DNA of 64,000 bases from Bernardetiaceae bacterium (GTDB taxonomy: Bacteria > Bacteroidota > Bacteroidia > Cytophagales > Thermoflexibacteraceae): NCBI GenBank assembly GCA_025057115.1, contig JANWWZ010000002.1:278603-342602 (forward strand), read 5' to 3'. Positions 18,293 through 26,881 of this stretch are shown here, one piece after another. Within the stretch, counting starts at the first letter, position 1, and each line of letters starts with the position of its first letter. The position numbers and the translations under genes were made by a program. The notes beneath the pieces were generated by a model. The model saw only the letters and a program-made list of their open reading frames with translations, made no database searches and was not told where the DNA came from.

Positions 18293-18394
18293 TTTAGTAG
18301 GTTTTAAAGGACCGTAGTTCATCAAAGGTAAAAAGTAGCCGTAGCGACGGGTAATTTTTCCTCAGTGCAATAAAGGTCTTGCTAAGGAGAGAAC

Positions 18395-19771
18395 TCACAG
18401 ACCGTGTTTTTCCATGCGGCGGTAAAGAGAAGCCCTTGTAAGTCCTAACGCCTTGGCTGCCTTGGATATGTTGCCGCCATGTTTGCTAATGGCTCTTTGG
18501 ATGACTAGCTTTTCTACGTTTTCTAGATTGTAGTCCTGAATATCTAACTGATCTTTTTCTTCTTTGCGCAACAGGAAAAGAAAATCACCTGGCTGGAGTT
18601 GGCTTTCATCACTCATAATAACGGCTCGTTCAATGGCATGCTGAAGCTCTCGCACATTGCCTGGCCAATGATATTCTTGAAGTTTTTGCAAAGCAGCCGC
18701 TGAAAAAGTTTTGTGCGGCAAGTTATAGCGCTGACAGTATACTTGGGCATAATGCTCGGCAAGCAGTGGGATGTCTTCTTGGCGATCTCTTAGAGGAGGA
18801 ATGTGGAGTTCTACTGTGTTGATTCGATAGAGCAAGTCGCGCCGAAATTCATTTTTTCCTACCATTTCATATAAAGGCATGTTAGTAGCGCATATGAGCC
18901 TAATATCAATGGGAATGGGTTGATTGCTTCCTACTCTTACCACCTCGCGCCGTTGCAATACGGTGAGTAGTTTGGCTTGCAGGGGCAAAGGGAGATTGCC
19001 TATTTCGTCTAAAAAAAGCGTTCCTTTGTGGGCTACTTCAAAACGCCCAGCGCGGTCTTCTTTGGCATCGGTAAAGGCTCCTTTTTTGTGCCCAAAAAGT
19101 TCACTTTCAAATAACGTAGTGGTGATAGCGCCCATGTCCACACTCACAAAAGGATGGGACTTGCGCCGAGAAGCCTGATGAATAGCCTTGGCAATGAGTT
19201 CTTTGCCCGTTCCATTTTCCCCTAAAATAAGCACATTAGCATCCGTAACGGCTACCTTGCGAATGATGGTAAATAAATTTTTCATCGCTTGGCTTTTTCC
19301 GATAATGCCTTCAAAAGGATTGTCTTGGTCGGAAAAATGTTTTTCTTTTGAAAAAATAGGCACTGTTTGTTCTTTTTGACCTTTTTTGCTTGCCACAGCG
19401 GCAATGACTGTTTCTACTAACTTGTCGTTTTGCCAGGGTTTGAGGACAAAGTCTGTCGCACCAGATTTAAGCGCTCGCACTGCCATTTCTACATCGCCAT
19501 AGGCGGTAATCATAATTACCGCTGCCTTCGGATGGCGTTTTATGATTTCTTCCAACCAGTAAAAACCTTCTTTGCCTGTGGTAGTGTCTTTGGTAAAATT
19601 CATATCCAAGAGAATGGCATCGTACTGATGTTCCTTAAGCAAAGCAGGAATTTTTTGCGGGTCTTTTTCCGTAACTATCATTTTGGCATGTTTTTTCAGC
19701 AAAAGGCGAGCAGCAAGCAAGATATCCTCGTTATCGTCTATGACAAGTAATTTATCGATGGGTTTTTCCAT
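18395..19771 (-). CDS. Sigma-54-dependent response regulator, NtrC family (orphan)
   Basis: Transcriptional activator of 458 residues in the order receiver, AAA+ and Fis-type helix-turn-helix. The receiver has the acidic pocket IDDNED and the phospho-acceptor D56 (AILLDMNFT). The AAA+ domain has Walker A GENGTGKE (about 183-190), the sigma-54 contact loop as GAFTDA instead of the usual GAFTGA, Walker B GTLFLDEIG, and the R-finger region FRRDLLYRINT. The HTH is GGNISKAAKALGLTRASLYRRMEKHGL. It remodels RNA polymerase-sigma-54 when phosphorylated. No histidine kinase is adjacent, so its partner must be elsewhere. Divergent from the HsdR-N-domain gene that precedes the polysaccharide export genes; control of those genes is possible but not shown. 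Confidence 0.93.
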   Translation of the reverse strand: MEKPIDKLLVIDDNEDILLAARLLLKKHAKMIVTEKDPQKIPALLKEHQYDAILLDMNFTKDTTTGKEGFYWLEEIIKRHPKAAVIMITAYGDVEMAVRALKSGATDFVLKPWQNDKLVETVIAAVASKKGQKEQTVPIFSKEKHFSDQDNPFEGIIGKSQAMKNLFTIIRKVAVTDANVLILGENGTGKELIAKAIHQASRRKSHPFVSVDMGAITTTLFESELFGHKKGAFTDAKEDRAGRFEVAHKGTLFLDEIGNLPLPLQAKLLTVLQRREVVRVGSNQPIPIDIRLICATNMPLYEMVGKNEFRRDLLYRINTVELHIPPLRDRQEDIPLLAEHYAQVYCQRYNLPHKTFSAAALQKLQEYHWPGNVRELQHAIERAVIMSDESQLQPGDFLFLLRKEEKDQLDIQDYNLENVEKLVIQRAISKHGGNISKAAKALGLTRASLYRRMEKHGL

Positions 19772-19871
19772 ATCTCATACGCCAGCAAAAGATTTAACAC
19801 AGCAGCACCAGAAAATGAAGGGCTTCTAATTTACAGAAAGGCAGTAATTTTACAGAACATTTTGTAAGACT

Positions 19872-20324
19872 TTGCAACAGTTTCATCTTCCTCTTGCCAA
19901 TTTGCCACTGCGCCGTTTGAAAACTTACATACAGGTATTTGACATTTGTCGCCGGCGATGGGTTCGGCTTACTCCTGAAGAAGAAGTACGCCAGCGCTGG
20001 CTCCATTATCTGATTAATCACCTATTCATTAGCAAAGCACTTGTCAAAGTGGAACAATGCTTAGCCAACGCCCTTCGCGCCGATATTGTAGTATACAAGG
20101 GAGAAGCGCTTACTCCCTACTTGATTTTGGAATGCAAGTCTCCTACAGTAGTCATAGGAGAAGCAGATCTTCAACAATTATTGTGCTATCAACGCTATAT
20201 AAGTGCGCATGCACTTGCCATTAGCAACGGCATGGAGCATTTCTTTTTTGAAAGAAACACCAGTGGAATGATGCAACCTGTTCCTGTATTGTCTATTATG
20301 CAAAGCTCGATTCAACCCAATTAG
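19872..20324 (+). CDS. HsdR N-terminal-domain (PD-(D/E)XK nuclease-like) protein, stand-alone
   Basis: A 150-residue protein made only of the type I restriction endonuclease N-terminal domain. Motifs: LTPEEEVRQRWLHYLI at the start, then RADIVVYKGEALTPYLILECKSP, where the Asp and E-x-K form the PD-(D/E)XK active site. Stand-alone versions are common in Bacteroidota and are not part of a restriction system: no methylase, specificity or helicase gene is here. A nucleic-acid processing role is inferred from the fold only. Start is a TTG at 19872 (no ATG precedes the domain). It ends 4 bases before the polysaccharide export lipoprotein gene. Confidence 0.82.
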   Translation: MQQFHLPLANLPLRRLKTYIQVFDICRRRWVRLTPEEEVRQRWLHYLINHLFISKALVKVEQCLANALRADIVVYKGEALTPYLILECKSPTVVIGEADLQQLLCYQRYISAHALAISNGMEHFFFERNTSGMMQPVPVLSIMQSSIQPN

Positions 20325-20328
20325 AAAA

Positions 20329-21228
20329 ATGCAAAAGTGTAAGATTACTTGCTGGCTACTAGCAAGCCTTTTACTAAGCAGTTGCGGGGTTTATCAAAAA
20401 TCTGTTTTGCTCAAAACAGCAGAAGACTTTAGCAATGCTGAATTTCAAGCTGCTTTAAAAACCGCTGAGCGCAACTATGTCCTACAACCATTCGATAAAA
20501 TCACAGTAGAAGTATTTACTAATAAAGGGGAGCGCATTCCAGATCCCAACGGCGAGTTTTTCTTTCGCATGGCAGGAGACCAGCCCATAGGAGGCGTTCA
20601 AGGAATACCTAACCAAAATACCAACCCTAATGCAAATCTAAACGCTGGTGTGGTGGGGGGAGCTTCCGCAACGGGCGTAGGTTTTTCTGTACTTCGCAGT
20701 TTTATGATCAATGAAGATAACAACGCCTATTTGCCCATGATAGGAGCAGTAGCCTTAGCAGGGCTAAAACTCTACCAAGCAGATAGCCTTCTAAGCAAGC
20801 GCTACAGCGAATTTTTTGAAGATAGCTACGTGATTACTAATGTCATCAACCACCGTGTAACCATACTCGGTGCTTTAGGCAATCGCGTGCTTCTACTGCC
20901 TAATGAAAATATGAGCCTGTTAGAAGTAATTGCTTTGGCGGGCAACCTCGATAGCCGTTCCAGAAATGACCGCATTAAACTGGTCAGGAATGTACTGAAT
21001 AAACCAGTTATGCAAGTGATTGATTTAAGTACATGGGAAGGATTGAAAGCGGCTAGCCTTCGCGTAGAACCCAATGACATCATTTACATAGAGCCTCGCC
21101 GCGGAGTAATCCGACGTGAAACGCTTGCAGACTTTACTAGCATCACCGGCATTTTTACTTCCATTTTAGGAATTGTTACCAGTACAATTAATACCATCGT
21201 ATTAATAGATGTTTTGCGCAATCGCTAA
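20329..21228 (+). CDS. Polysaccharide export lipoprotein, Wza/BexD family
   Basis: Outer-membrane channel component for exopolysaccharide or capsule export. A lipoprotein signal (WLLASLLLSSC) is followed by the poly-export domain (residues about 55-160: YVLQPFDKITVEVFTNKGE ... PMIGAVALAGLKLYQADSLLSKRYSEFFEDSYVI) and one SLBB-type domain (VTILGALGNRVLLLPNENMSLLEVIALAGNLD ... VEPNDIIYIEPR). A C-terminal hydrophobic segment (residues about 270-293) would form the outer-membrane helix. An unusually Asn/Gly-rich insertion (residues about 85-110) lies inside the poly-export domain. First of a three-gene set with the Wzc-like kinase (12 bases) and its phosphatase. Confidence 0.93.
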   Translation: MQKCKITCWLLASLLLSSCGVYQKSVLLKTAEDFSNAEFQAALKTAERNYVLQPFDKITVEVFTNKGERIPDPNGEFFFRMAGDQPIGGVQGIPNQNTNPNANLNAGVVGGASATGVGFSVLRSFMINEDNNAYLPMIGAVALAGLKLYQADSLLSKRYSEFFEDSYVITNVINHRVTILGALGNRVLLLPNENMSLLEVIALAGNLDSRSRNDRIKLVRNVLNKPVMQVIDLSTWEGLKAASLRVEPNDIIYIEPRRGVIRRETLADFTSITGIFTSILGIVTSTINTIVLIDVLRNR

Positions 21229-21240
21229 CTTGATAAGACT

Positions 21241-23718
21241 ATGATCCCAACGCCAGCTGGTCAATATGCTCCTGAAAAAGTTCTATTTGTTGAAGAACCC
21301 GATAGCGATTTCCTAGCAACGCTGGATGTCTCCAAACTTTTGCTAGTGATTAGAAGGAGCTTCTTCTGGCTATTTTTAATTGTCGGTATCTGCATAGCCA
21401 TAGCTTACTTATATCTTCGCTACACAAAGCCCATTTACCAATCAACGGCTAGCTTGCAATTGGAAATGAAGGGAATTGCCCCTACGCTTTCCATTGGCAT
21501 CTACCGCGATGAAGAAGCCCAAAGCAATTATCTAGAAGGAGAGTCACAATTTATTCGCTCCAATGTTATTTACACCGATGTAATAGAAAACCTCAACCTG
21601 TGGATAAGTTACTACGCAGAAGGCAAGATCATAGACGACGAAAAATTTAAGAATGCCCCCTTTAAAGTTAGTTACTACAAGGTCTACGAGCCCAGTTTCT
21701 ACAATACCAAAAAAATATACTGGCGCTACAAGGATTCCACTAGCTTTCACCTTTCCTTTGAAGACCGCACAGGAACCTTCGCTGCTGACTATCGCTACGG
21801 AGATACTATTAGACTACCTCAATTTGAATGCGTAATCATTCCTGGCAATGTAGGCTATACGGGCAATGACAAGTTTTATTTCTTGATGCACGATATTGGC
21901 TATTTGCAGAGCTATATCGGTACCAATATTACGGCTAGTCCCGTAAATGTCAAAGCCCGAATTATCAATGTTACTTTTAAGGACGCCAACCCTCACAAAG
22001 CTCAAGCAATTGTGGCAGCCATTAGCGATGCTTACCTGAAGCGCAGTGTGGATAACAAAAATAGACAAACTAAGCAAACCATCGCTTACCTAGAGCAACA
22101 ACTCGACACTGCCGAAGCCTACATAGAGCGCACTGAGCGAGAGATTCAAGCCTATATGGAGGCTAACCACATCCCGCGTGAAAATGTAGATGTAAAAGCC
22201 AAAGTAGCTGAAATTTTTAGCAAAATAGAACTCTTGCAGGAAGAAAAAGTAAAACTTAACGCCGAGTTGAAATCCTATCGAAAAATTTTAGATTTTATCC
22301 TCGCTGATTCCAGTTATTTAGTAACAGCTACTGTTGCCGCTACTATTTCTGATAACAAAGTAGGAGAAGCCATTCGCATCCTTTATAACAAACAAGCTGA
22401 TTTAGAGCGTCTATTGCAATCCTATAAGCCTTCTACCTTTGCCGTACAGCAGCGGCAGCAAGATATAGAACGGCATACTCAAAATTTATTGCGTCTGATT
22501 AGTTTTAATCGCACCAACCTCATAGATAGAATATATGAACTGGAAAAGCGCATTGCGGATTTAGAACAACAAGTTCCGCCTAAATACAACGAAGCTGATT
22601 TAGAACTGCGCAAAAAACAGCGCTACTTAGCCTCCTACATGGAAACTTATAACTTACTCTTGAATCGCTTAGTAGAAATGGGCGTTTCTGAAGCCGGTAC
22701 AGTGCCTAATTTTCAAGTGCTTTCTTATGCAGATTTGCCTACCGCGCCTATCTATCCCAATAAAAAAACCATCTACCTGTATGCCGTTATTGCTTCCGCT
22801 GCTTTTTGCGTATTATTTATTGTGGTGCGCTATTTGATGCAGAACAAAATCACTAGTGTCCGCGAAATAGAACGCCTCGCAAAGGCTCCTTTAATAGGTA
22901 TTGTTCCCTATTTTTCTCGCCGACGCATGGAAAATTCTCAGTTAGTGGTGCACCTCAATCCAAAATCTTCTATTACAGAAGCCTTGCGCGGCATTCGCAC
23001 AAACTTAGATTTCATGAGCCAACGCATCGGGAAGCGCACTATTTCTGTTACTTCTACTGTAAGTGGTGAGGGAAAAACCTTTCTGGCTGTGAACTTAGCT
23101 GGAATTATTGCACTTTCTAACACCCGAACAATCATTTTGGATCTAGATTTGCGGAAACCTAAAGTAAATTTGGCTTTTGGCGTGGAAAATTTGGACGGAA
23201 TTAGCAAAATACTCATTGGGCAAAGCCGGTGGCAAGACTGCGTGCGCAAATCTGATATTGCCACGCTGGACTTTATTACATCTGGTCCTCAGCCGCCCAA
23301 TCCGGCAGAGCTCATCATGTCTGAACCCATGACCAACCTCTTAGCCGAACTAAAAGAATACTATGATGTAATAGTGATAGATACTCCTCCTGTGGGGATT
23401 GTAACTGACGGAATTCTAGTGATGAGGCATGTAGATTTACCCATTTACGTCCTAAGAGCAGATTACTCGCGCGTGAGTTATATTGCCAGCCTTAATCGAC
23501 TGATTGCAAACAATAATTTTAACAAAGTATCTATCGTACTGAACGCTCTCGGACAAAAACCCTCCTACGGTTATGGCTATGGCTACGGGTACGGATATGG
23601 ATATGGATACGGGTATGGGTACGGCTATGGTTCTAAGAGTGGCTCTGGCTATTATGAAGAAGCCACTCCAAAAGCCAAATGGTTCACAAGTTTAACTCAA
23701 CGTTTGTTTAAAAAATGA
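21241..23718 (+). CDS. Wzc-like polysaccharide co-polymerase/tyrosine autokinase with Tyr-Gly repeat tail
   Basis: Inner-membrane protein that sets chain length and drives export of exopolysaccharide through phosphorylation cycles. At 825 residues it has the full Wzc plan: a transmembrane helix near residues 38-58, a Wzz-type periplasmic domain with a long coiled coil (about 255-480), a second helix (about 510-532), and a cytoplasmic BY-kinase domain (from about 560) with Walker A SGEGKT (608-613), Walker A' (ILDLDLRKPK, about 637) and Walker B (VIVIDTPPVG, about 710). BY-kinases autophosphorylate on C-terminal tyrosines; here the tail is eleven consecutive Tyr-Gly units (776-797) followed by SKSGSGYYEE. 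It overlaps the downstream phosphatase gene by 4 bases (ATGA), so the two are translationally coupled. Confidence 0.94.
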   Translation: MIPTPAGQYAPEKVLFVEEPDSDFLATLDVSKLLLVIRRSFFWLFLIVGICIAIAYLYLRYTKPIYQSTASLQLEMKGIAPTLSIGIYRDEEAQSNYLEGESQFIRSNVIYTDVIENLNLWISYYAEGKIIDDEKFKNAPFKVSYYKVYEPSFYNTKKIYWRYKDSTSFHLSFEDRTGTFAADYRYGDTIRLPQFECVIIPGNVGYTGNDKFYFLMHDIGYLQSYIGTNITASPVNVKARIINVTFKDANPHKAQAIVAAISDAYLKRSVDNKNRQTKQTIAYLEQQLDTAEAYIERTEREIQAYMEANHIPRENVDVKAKVAEIFSKIELLQEEKVKLNAELKSYRKILDFILADSSYLVTATVAATISDNKVGEAIRILYNKQADLERLLQSYKPSTFAVQQRQQDIERHTQNLLRLISFNRTNLIDRIYELEKRIADLEQQVPPKYNEADLELRKKQRYLASYMETYNLLLNRLVEMGVSEAGTVPNFQVLSYADLPTAPIYPNKKTIYLYAVIASAAFCVLFIVVRYLMQNKITSVREIERLAKAPLIGIVPYFSRRRMENSQLVVHLNPKSSITEALRGIRTNLDFMSQRIGKRTISVTSTVSGEGKTFLAVNLAGIIALSNTRTIILDLDLRKPKVNLAFGVENLDGISKILIGQSRWQDCVRKSDIATLDFITSGPQPPNPAELIMSEPMTNLLAELKEYYDVIVIDTPPVGIVTDGILVMRHVDLPIYVLRADYSRVSYIASLNRLIANNNFNKVSIVLNALGQKPSYGYGYGYGYGYGYGYGYGYGYGSKSGSGYYEEATPKAKWFTSLTQRLFKK
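23566..23631 (+). repeat. Eleven tandem Tyr-Gly codon pairs in the tyrosine-kinase tail
   Basis: Sixty-six bases of alternating TAY-GGN codons coding (YG)11. Codons vary (TAC/TAT; GGT, GGC, GGG, GGA), so the array is not a fresh slippage product but is kept at protein level. It would give the kinase up to eleven autophosphorylation sites. Confidence 0.95.
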
Positions 23719-24452
23719 TCTCATTACTCCGCATTAAAAAGGCAACCTATGGAACTATTACGCCTATTGTAATAGACATGCACTCCCATCTGCTCCCTGG
23801 CATAGACGATGGTGTGCAGAGTTTTGAACAAGCCCTCGATATTTTGCGTCAATTTGAGCAACTGGGCTATAAAAAGCTCATCATTACTCCGCATGTAATG
23901 AGCGATTACTATCGCAACACACCTGAGATAATTTTCCGCAAGCTAGACCAGCTAAGTGATATCGCCCAGCAAGTAGGCATCAAAATATCATTGGAAGCGG
24001 CTGCGGAATACTACCTCGATGAATTTTTTGTTAGAAAGCTAGAGATGGGCGAGTCACTGATGACTTTTGGAAAAAAGTATCTACTCTTTGAAACTTCTTT
24101 CATCAACTACTCTCCTTACATGGAGCATGCTATTTTTCTGATGCAATCTAACGGTTATCGACCTGTTCTAGCCCATCCTGAGCGTTACGCTTATCTGTAC
24201 AACAAGTTTGAAACCTTAGAGAAATGGCATGCCAGAGGGGTTTTAATACAGATCAATTCCGGTTCGCTAGCTGGCTACTACGGACCGCAAGCAAAGCAGA
24301 TGGCTGAACGGCTCGTTGAAGAAAAAATGGTAAGCTTTATCGGCAGTGATTGCCACCATTATGGGCATTTGGAAGTTCACTTAAAAGCTCGAAAAACTGA
24401 AAACTACATCAAAGCCCTGGGCATGAATACTATACTCAACAATTCACTTTGA
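23715..24452 (+). CDS. Tyrosine-protein phosphatase, PHP family (CpsB/YwqE type)
   Basis: Metal-dependent phosphatase of 245 residues that removes phosphate from the tyrosine-kinase tail, opposing the upstream Wzc-like protein. PHP motifs: DMHSHLLPGIDDG (first metal motif), IITPHVMSDYYRN, AAAEYYLDEFF, LAHPERYAYL, and SFIGSDCHHYGHL near the end. The order is that of CpsB/YwqE rather than PolX or histidinol phosphatase. An N-terminal extension of ~20 residues precedes the first strand. The start overlaps the kinase stop (ATGA at 23715-23718). Last gene of the polysaccharide set; no terminator is seen after it. Confidence 0.92.
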   Translation: MISLLRIKKATYGTITPIVIDMHSHLLPGIDDGVQSFEQALDILRQFEQLGYKKLIITPHVMSDYYRNTPEIIFRKLDQLSDIAQQVGIKISLEAAAEYYLDEFFVRKLEMGESLMTFGKKYLLFETSFINYSPYMEHAIFLMQSNGYRPVLAHPERYAYLYNKFETLEKWHARGVLIQINSGSLAGYYGPQAKQMAERLVEEKMVSFIGSDCHHYGHLEVHLKARKTENYIKALGMNTILNNSL

Positions 24453-24487
24453 GCTCAAAAAACTACCTTTGAAAAGCAAATAAACAC

Positions 24488-24910
24488 CTACCGCACAAGG
24501 TTGAATATCTCCTCCTGTGTGAGAGGCTTTCTGAGATACTTTTTAATGTACTTGTGGTTTTTAGCCTTGCTAGCATCTTGGGGATTGACTGAAGAAGTGA
24601 GCATGATAATTTGACAATGTTGCTTGGTTTCAGCACTAAGTTTGTCAAACTGGTCGAGAAACTGGAAGCCGTCCATAATGGGCATGTCCAAATCGAGGAA
24701 AATCAGGTCGGGTAATAACTGAATATGAGGATACAGACGCGATATTTTTTCGATATTTTTTAGAAATTCTATTGCGCTTTTTACATTGGAGTGCAAATAA
24801 ATGCCATCGCAGATGTTAGAAGCCTCAATGATTTTTTGATTGATCAAGTTATCAATATCATTGTCATCAACAAGCATGATGAAGTGAAATTTTTTGCCAC
24901 TTTCCGCCAT
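24488..24910 (-). CDS. Single-domain response regulator (CheY-like)
   Basis: A 140-residue receiver domain and nothing else. The acidic pair is in FIMLVDDNDIDN, the phospho-acceptor is D73 (LIFLDLDMPIMDG), the conserved Thr/Ser is in IIMLTSSV and the Lys in YLRKPLTQEE. The LVDDNDIDNLINQ opening is typical of the Bacteroidota Rcp1-like group. With no output domain it probably passes phosphate or binds a partner. The partner is unknown; the nearest kinase is at 34694, transcribed the other way. Convergent with the polysaccharide phosphatase gene. Confidence 0.9.
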   Translation of the reverse strand: MAESGKKFHFIMLVDDNDIDNLINQKIIEASNICDGIYLHSNVKSAIEFLKNIEKISRLYPHIQLLPDLIFLDLDMPIMDGFQFLDQFDKLSAETKQHCQIIMLTSSVNPQDASKAKNHKYIKKYLRKPLTQEEIFNLVR

Positions 24911-24980
24911 TTAGTAGAGTAGTTTGGAAACTAGTAGCGAAATAAAACAAAACAATTCTAAAATTCAATCTTTGGAGGCT

Positions 24981-26282
24981 TTAAATAAAACCGCCTACCA
25001 GTTGCAAGCGCCGATGCATGTCCAATTTTATTAACACAAACAGCAAAATAGTGAAAGACCACAAAGCAGATCCGCCATAGCTCAAAAATGGAAGGGGAAT
25101 GCCAATGACGGGAAAAAGACCGATAGTCATCCCGATGTTGATGGCAAAGTGAAAAAACAAAATAGAAACTGCTCCATAGCCATATACGCGACTAAACCGC
25201 GAGCGCTGCCTCTCCGCCACTATCACAATGCGATTAAACAATACACTAAACAGTCCTACTACTACAATACTGCCTAACCATCCCCATTCTTCAGCCACAG
25301 TGCAAAAGATAAAATCCGTACTTTGATCGGGGACAAACTTAAACTTAGTCTGCGTGCCTTCCAGAAAACCCTTTCCTGCAAAGCCCCCCGAACCGATGGC
25401 AATTTTAGACTGATTTACTTGCCAGCCCACACCGCGCATGTCTGCCGATGGATTAATAAGTACTTCTATGCGTTTTTGTTGGTGAGGCTTTAGCAGCTTG
25501 TACATAATAAAATCTACGCTAATGACTATGCCTATCGCCAAAATGGTAAACAAAGCGGTCATCAGCGCCCCTTTCCATTTGTTGCGATTAAAAACAAGCA
25601 CATATATTAACCCACAAGCAGTAATACCTAAAATGAGTTCAACAGTATGGGCTTTCAACATTAGGGTGAGCACCACTAAAACGCCTGCCATTACTATTGC
25701 AAGAAGAATTTCCCCTGGCAACCCTTCTCTGTAGAGCAAGATGCCCAAAGAAGCAAAAACTAAGGCTGAGCCTGTATCGCCTTGTAATAAGGTAAGGACA
25801 GCAGGGGTGGCAATCATCAGCAAAACGATCAGCAGGTTTTTTGTGCGCATGAGTTTGACAGTATTATCCCCTAAGAACTTGGCTAAAGCCAGCACAGTAG
25901 CTGTCTTAGCCAGTTCAGAGGGTTGCAAACGCATAAAACCTAAGTCAAACCAAGACTTTGAACCAGCTACCTCCCGACCCACTAGTAACACCCCCACTAG
26001 CATAGCTATTGCCACTACGTACCCCCAGTAGGCGAACTTGACATAGAGCCTCACATCTAAAAGTAAGATCAAGAAACCTATCGCCAACGCACATACAATC
26101 CAAATAAATTGCCTGCCCGAATTAATTTTTAAGTCAAAAATGGAGCGTTTGACCTCTGGATCGTAAACGGCTGCATAAATGTTTATCCAACCAAAAAAAA
26201 CTAGCACTAAATACAGGATTAGCAACCACTTGTCCAGTTGGTTAAAGATGCCTCTTAAAAGTGTTCTTCCAGAGCGTTCCAT
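24981..26282 (-). CDS. rodA: Peptidoglycan polymerase RodA (SEDS family)
   Basis: Inner-membrane glycan polymerase of the elongation machinery, working with PBP2 and MreB to make side-wall peptidoglycan. At 433 residues with about ten transmembrane helices. SEDS signature features: FDLGFMRLQPSELAKTATVLALAKFLGD (the polymerase loop with QPSE), LLQGDTGSALVFA with the catalytic-region Asp, GWQVNQSKIAIGSGGFAGKGFLEGTQTKFKFVPDQSTDFIFCTVAEEWGWLG, and the closing FLSYGGSALW. Slightly longer than E. coli RodA (370). No PBP2 or mre gene is in the window; in this phylum rodA often sits next to them, so its partners are probably just upstream of a rearrangement or elsewhere. A TAnnTTTG box at 26355-26348 is a likely promoter. 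Confidence 0.96.
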   Translation of the reverse strand: MERSGRTLLRGIFNQLDKWLLILYLVLVFFGWINIYAAVYDPEVKRSIFDLKINSGRQFIWIVCALAIGFLILLLDVRLYVKFAYWGYVVAIAMLVGVLLVGREVAGSKSWFDLGFMRLQPSELAKTATVLALAKFLGDNTVKLMRTKNLLIVLLMIATPAVLTLLQGDTGSALVFASLGILLYREGLPGEILLAIVMAGVLVVLTLMLKAHTVELILGITACGLIYVLVFNRNKWKGALMTALFTILAIGIVISVDFIMYKLLKPHQQKRIEVLINPSADMRGVGWQVNQSKIAIGSGGFAGKGFLEGTQTKFKFVPDQSTDFIFCTVAEEWGWLGSIVVVGLFSVLFNRIVIVAERQRSRFSRVYGYGAVSILFFHFAINIGMTIGLFPVIGIPLPFLSYGGSALWSFTILLFVLIKLDMHRRLQLVGGFI

Positions 26283-26347
26283 GATTGAATCAGGTCAGGG
26301 ATTGGCTTCCAAAAGTGCCTTTTCAAATTAGGCAGCACTGCAAACCA

Positions 26348-26366
26348 CAAAATTAAAATAGCTTTG
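26348..26366. promoter_or_regulatory. Back-to-back TAnnTTTG boxes between rodA and the DUF6452 gene
   Basis: On the minus strand TAATTTTG (26355-26348) lies 66 bases before the rodA ATG. On the plus strand TAGCTTTG (26359-26366) ends only 5 bases before the ATG at 26372, which would give a nearly leaderless mRNA. Boxes are 3 bases apart. No good -33 TTG is seen on the + side. Confidence 0.4.
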
Positions 26367-26371
26367 CAGGT

Positions 26372-26881
26372 ATGAAGAACTTTGCCTTTGGCGCATTTTT
26401 AACAACAATCGCAATAGTTGTTTCTTGTTGTGAAGACTGTGTATTTTCTTCGCGTTACTCTAGCGAACCCGTAGTGCGTTTTTATCGCAAAGGCAGTTTG
26501 CGCGCCTTGCCTCCCGTCTTTGACTCGGTGCAAACCAGCAAAGGAATTACTATTTACCGAGCAGGAAAAATTCTTTACAATAGCATCACCTCCGAAAATC
26601 CATTGCCCAATAGCCTTGCTTTGCCCCTGGATCCCTCACGAGATACTTCAGCGTTTATTTTCCATGGAAGGCGACCTGGTGCACCTTCTAATGCCCCTTC
26701 TAGGCATGATACTTTGGTATTAGCTTATCGCAGAAAGATCAACATCATTCCACCTGACTGTGGCTACGAACAACGCATTGAAAATTTGCACGTTGTCAAA
26801 AATCCTTACGACTCCGTCCAAATTCTCGCCAAACCTTTCGTATTGCGCACTGATAGCATTCACATTCGCTTGTTTTGGTAA
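26372..26881 (+). CDS. DUF6452-like small exported protein
   Basis: A 169-residue protein with a signal sequence ending VSCC-EDCVF, possibly a lipoprotein. The rest is a beta-rich domain (VVRFYRKGSLRALPPVFDSVQTSKG ... SLALPLDPSRDTSAFIF ... DTLVLAYRRKINIIPPDCGYEQRIENLHVVKNPYDSVQIL), the pattern of Bacteroidota proteins annotated DUF6452. These are usually followed, as here, by a DUF6048 outer-membrane protein; function unknown. Its stop shares a base with the next start (TAATG). Divergent from rodA. Confidence 0.72.
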   Translation: MKNFAFGAFLTTIAIVVSCCEDCVFSSRYSSEPVVRFYRKGSLRALPPVFDSVQTSKGITIYRAGKILYNSITSENPLPNSLALPLDPSRDTSAFIFHGRRPGAPSNAPSRHDTLVLAYRRKINIIPPDCGYEQRIENLHVVKNPYDSVQILAKPFVLRTDSIHIRLFW

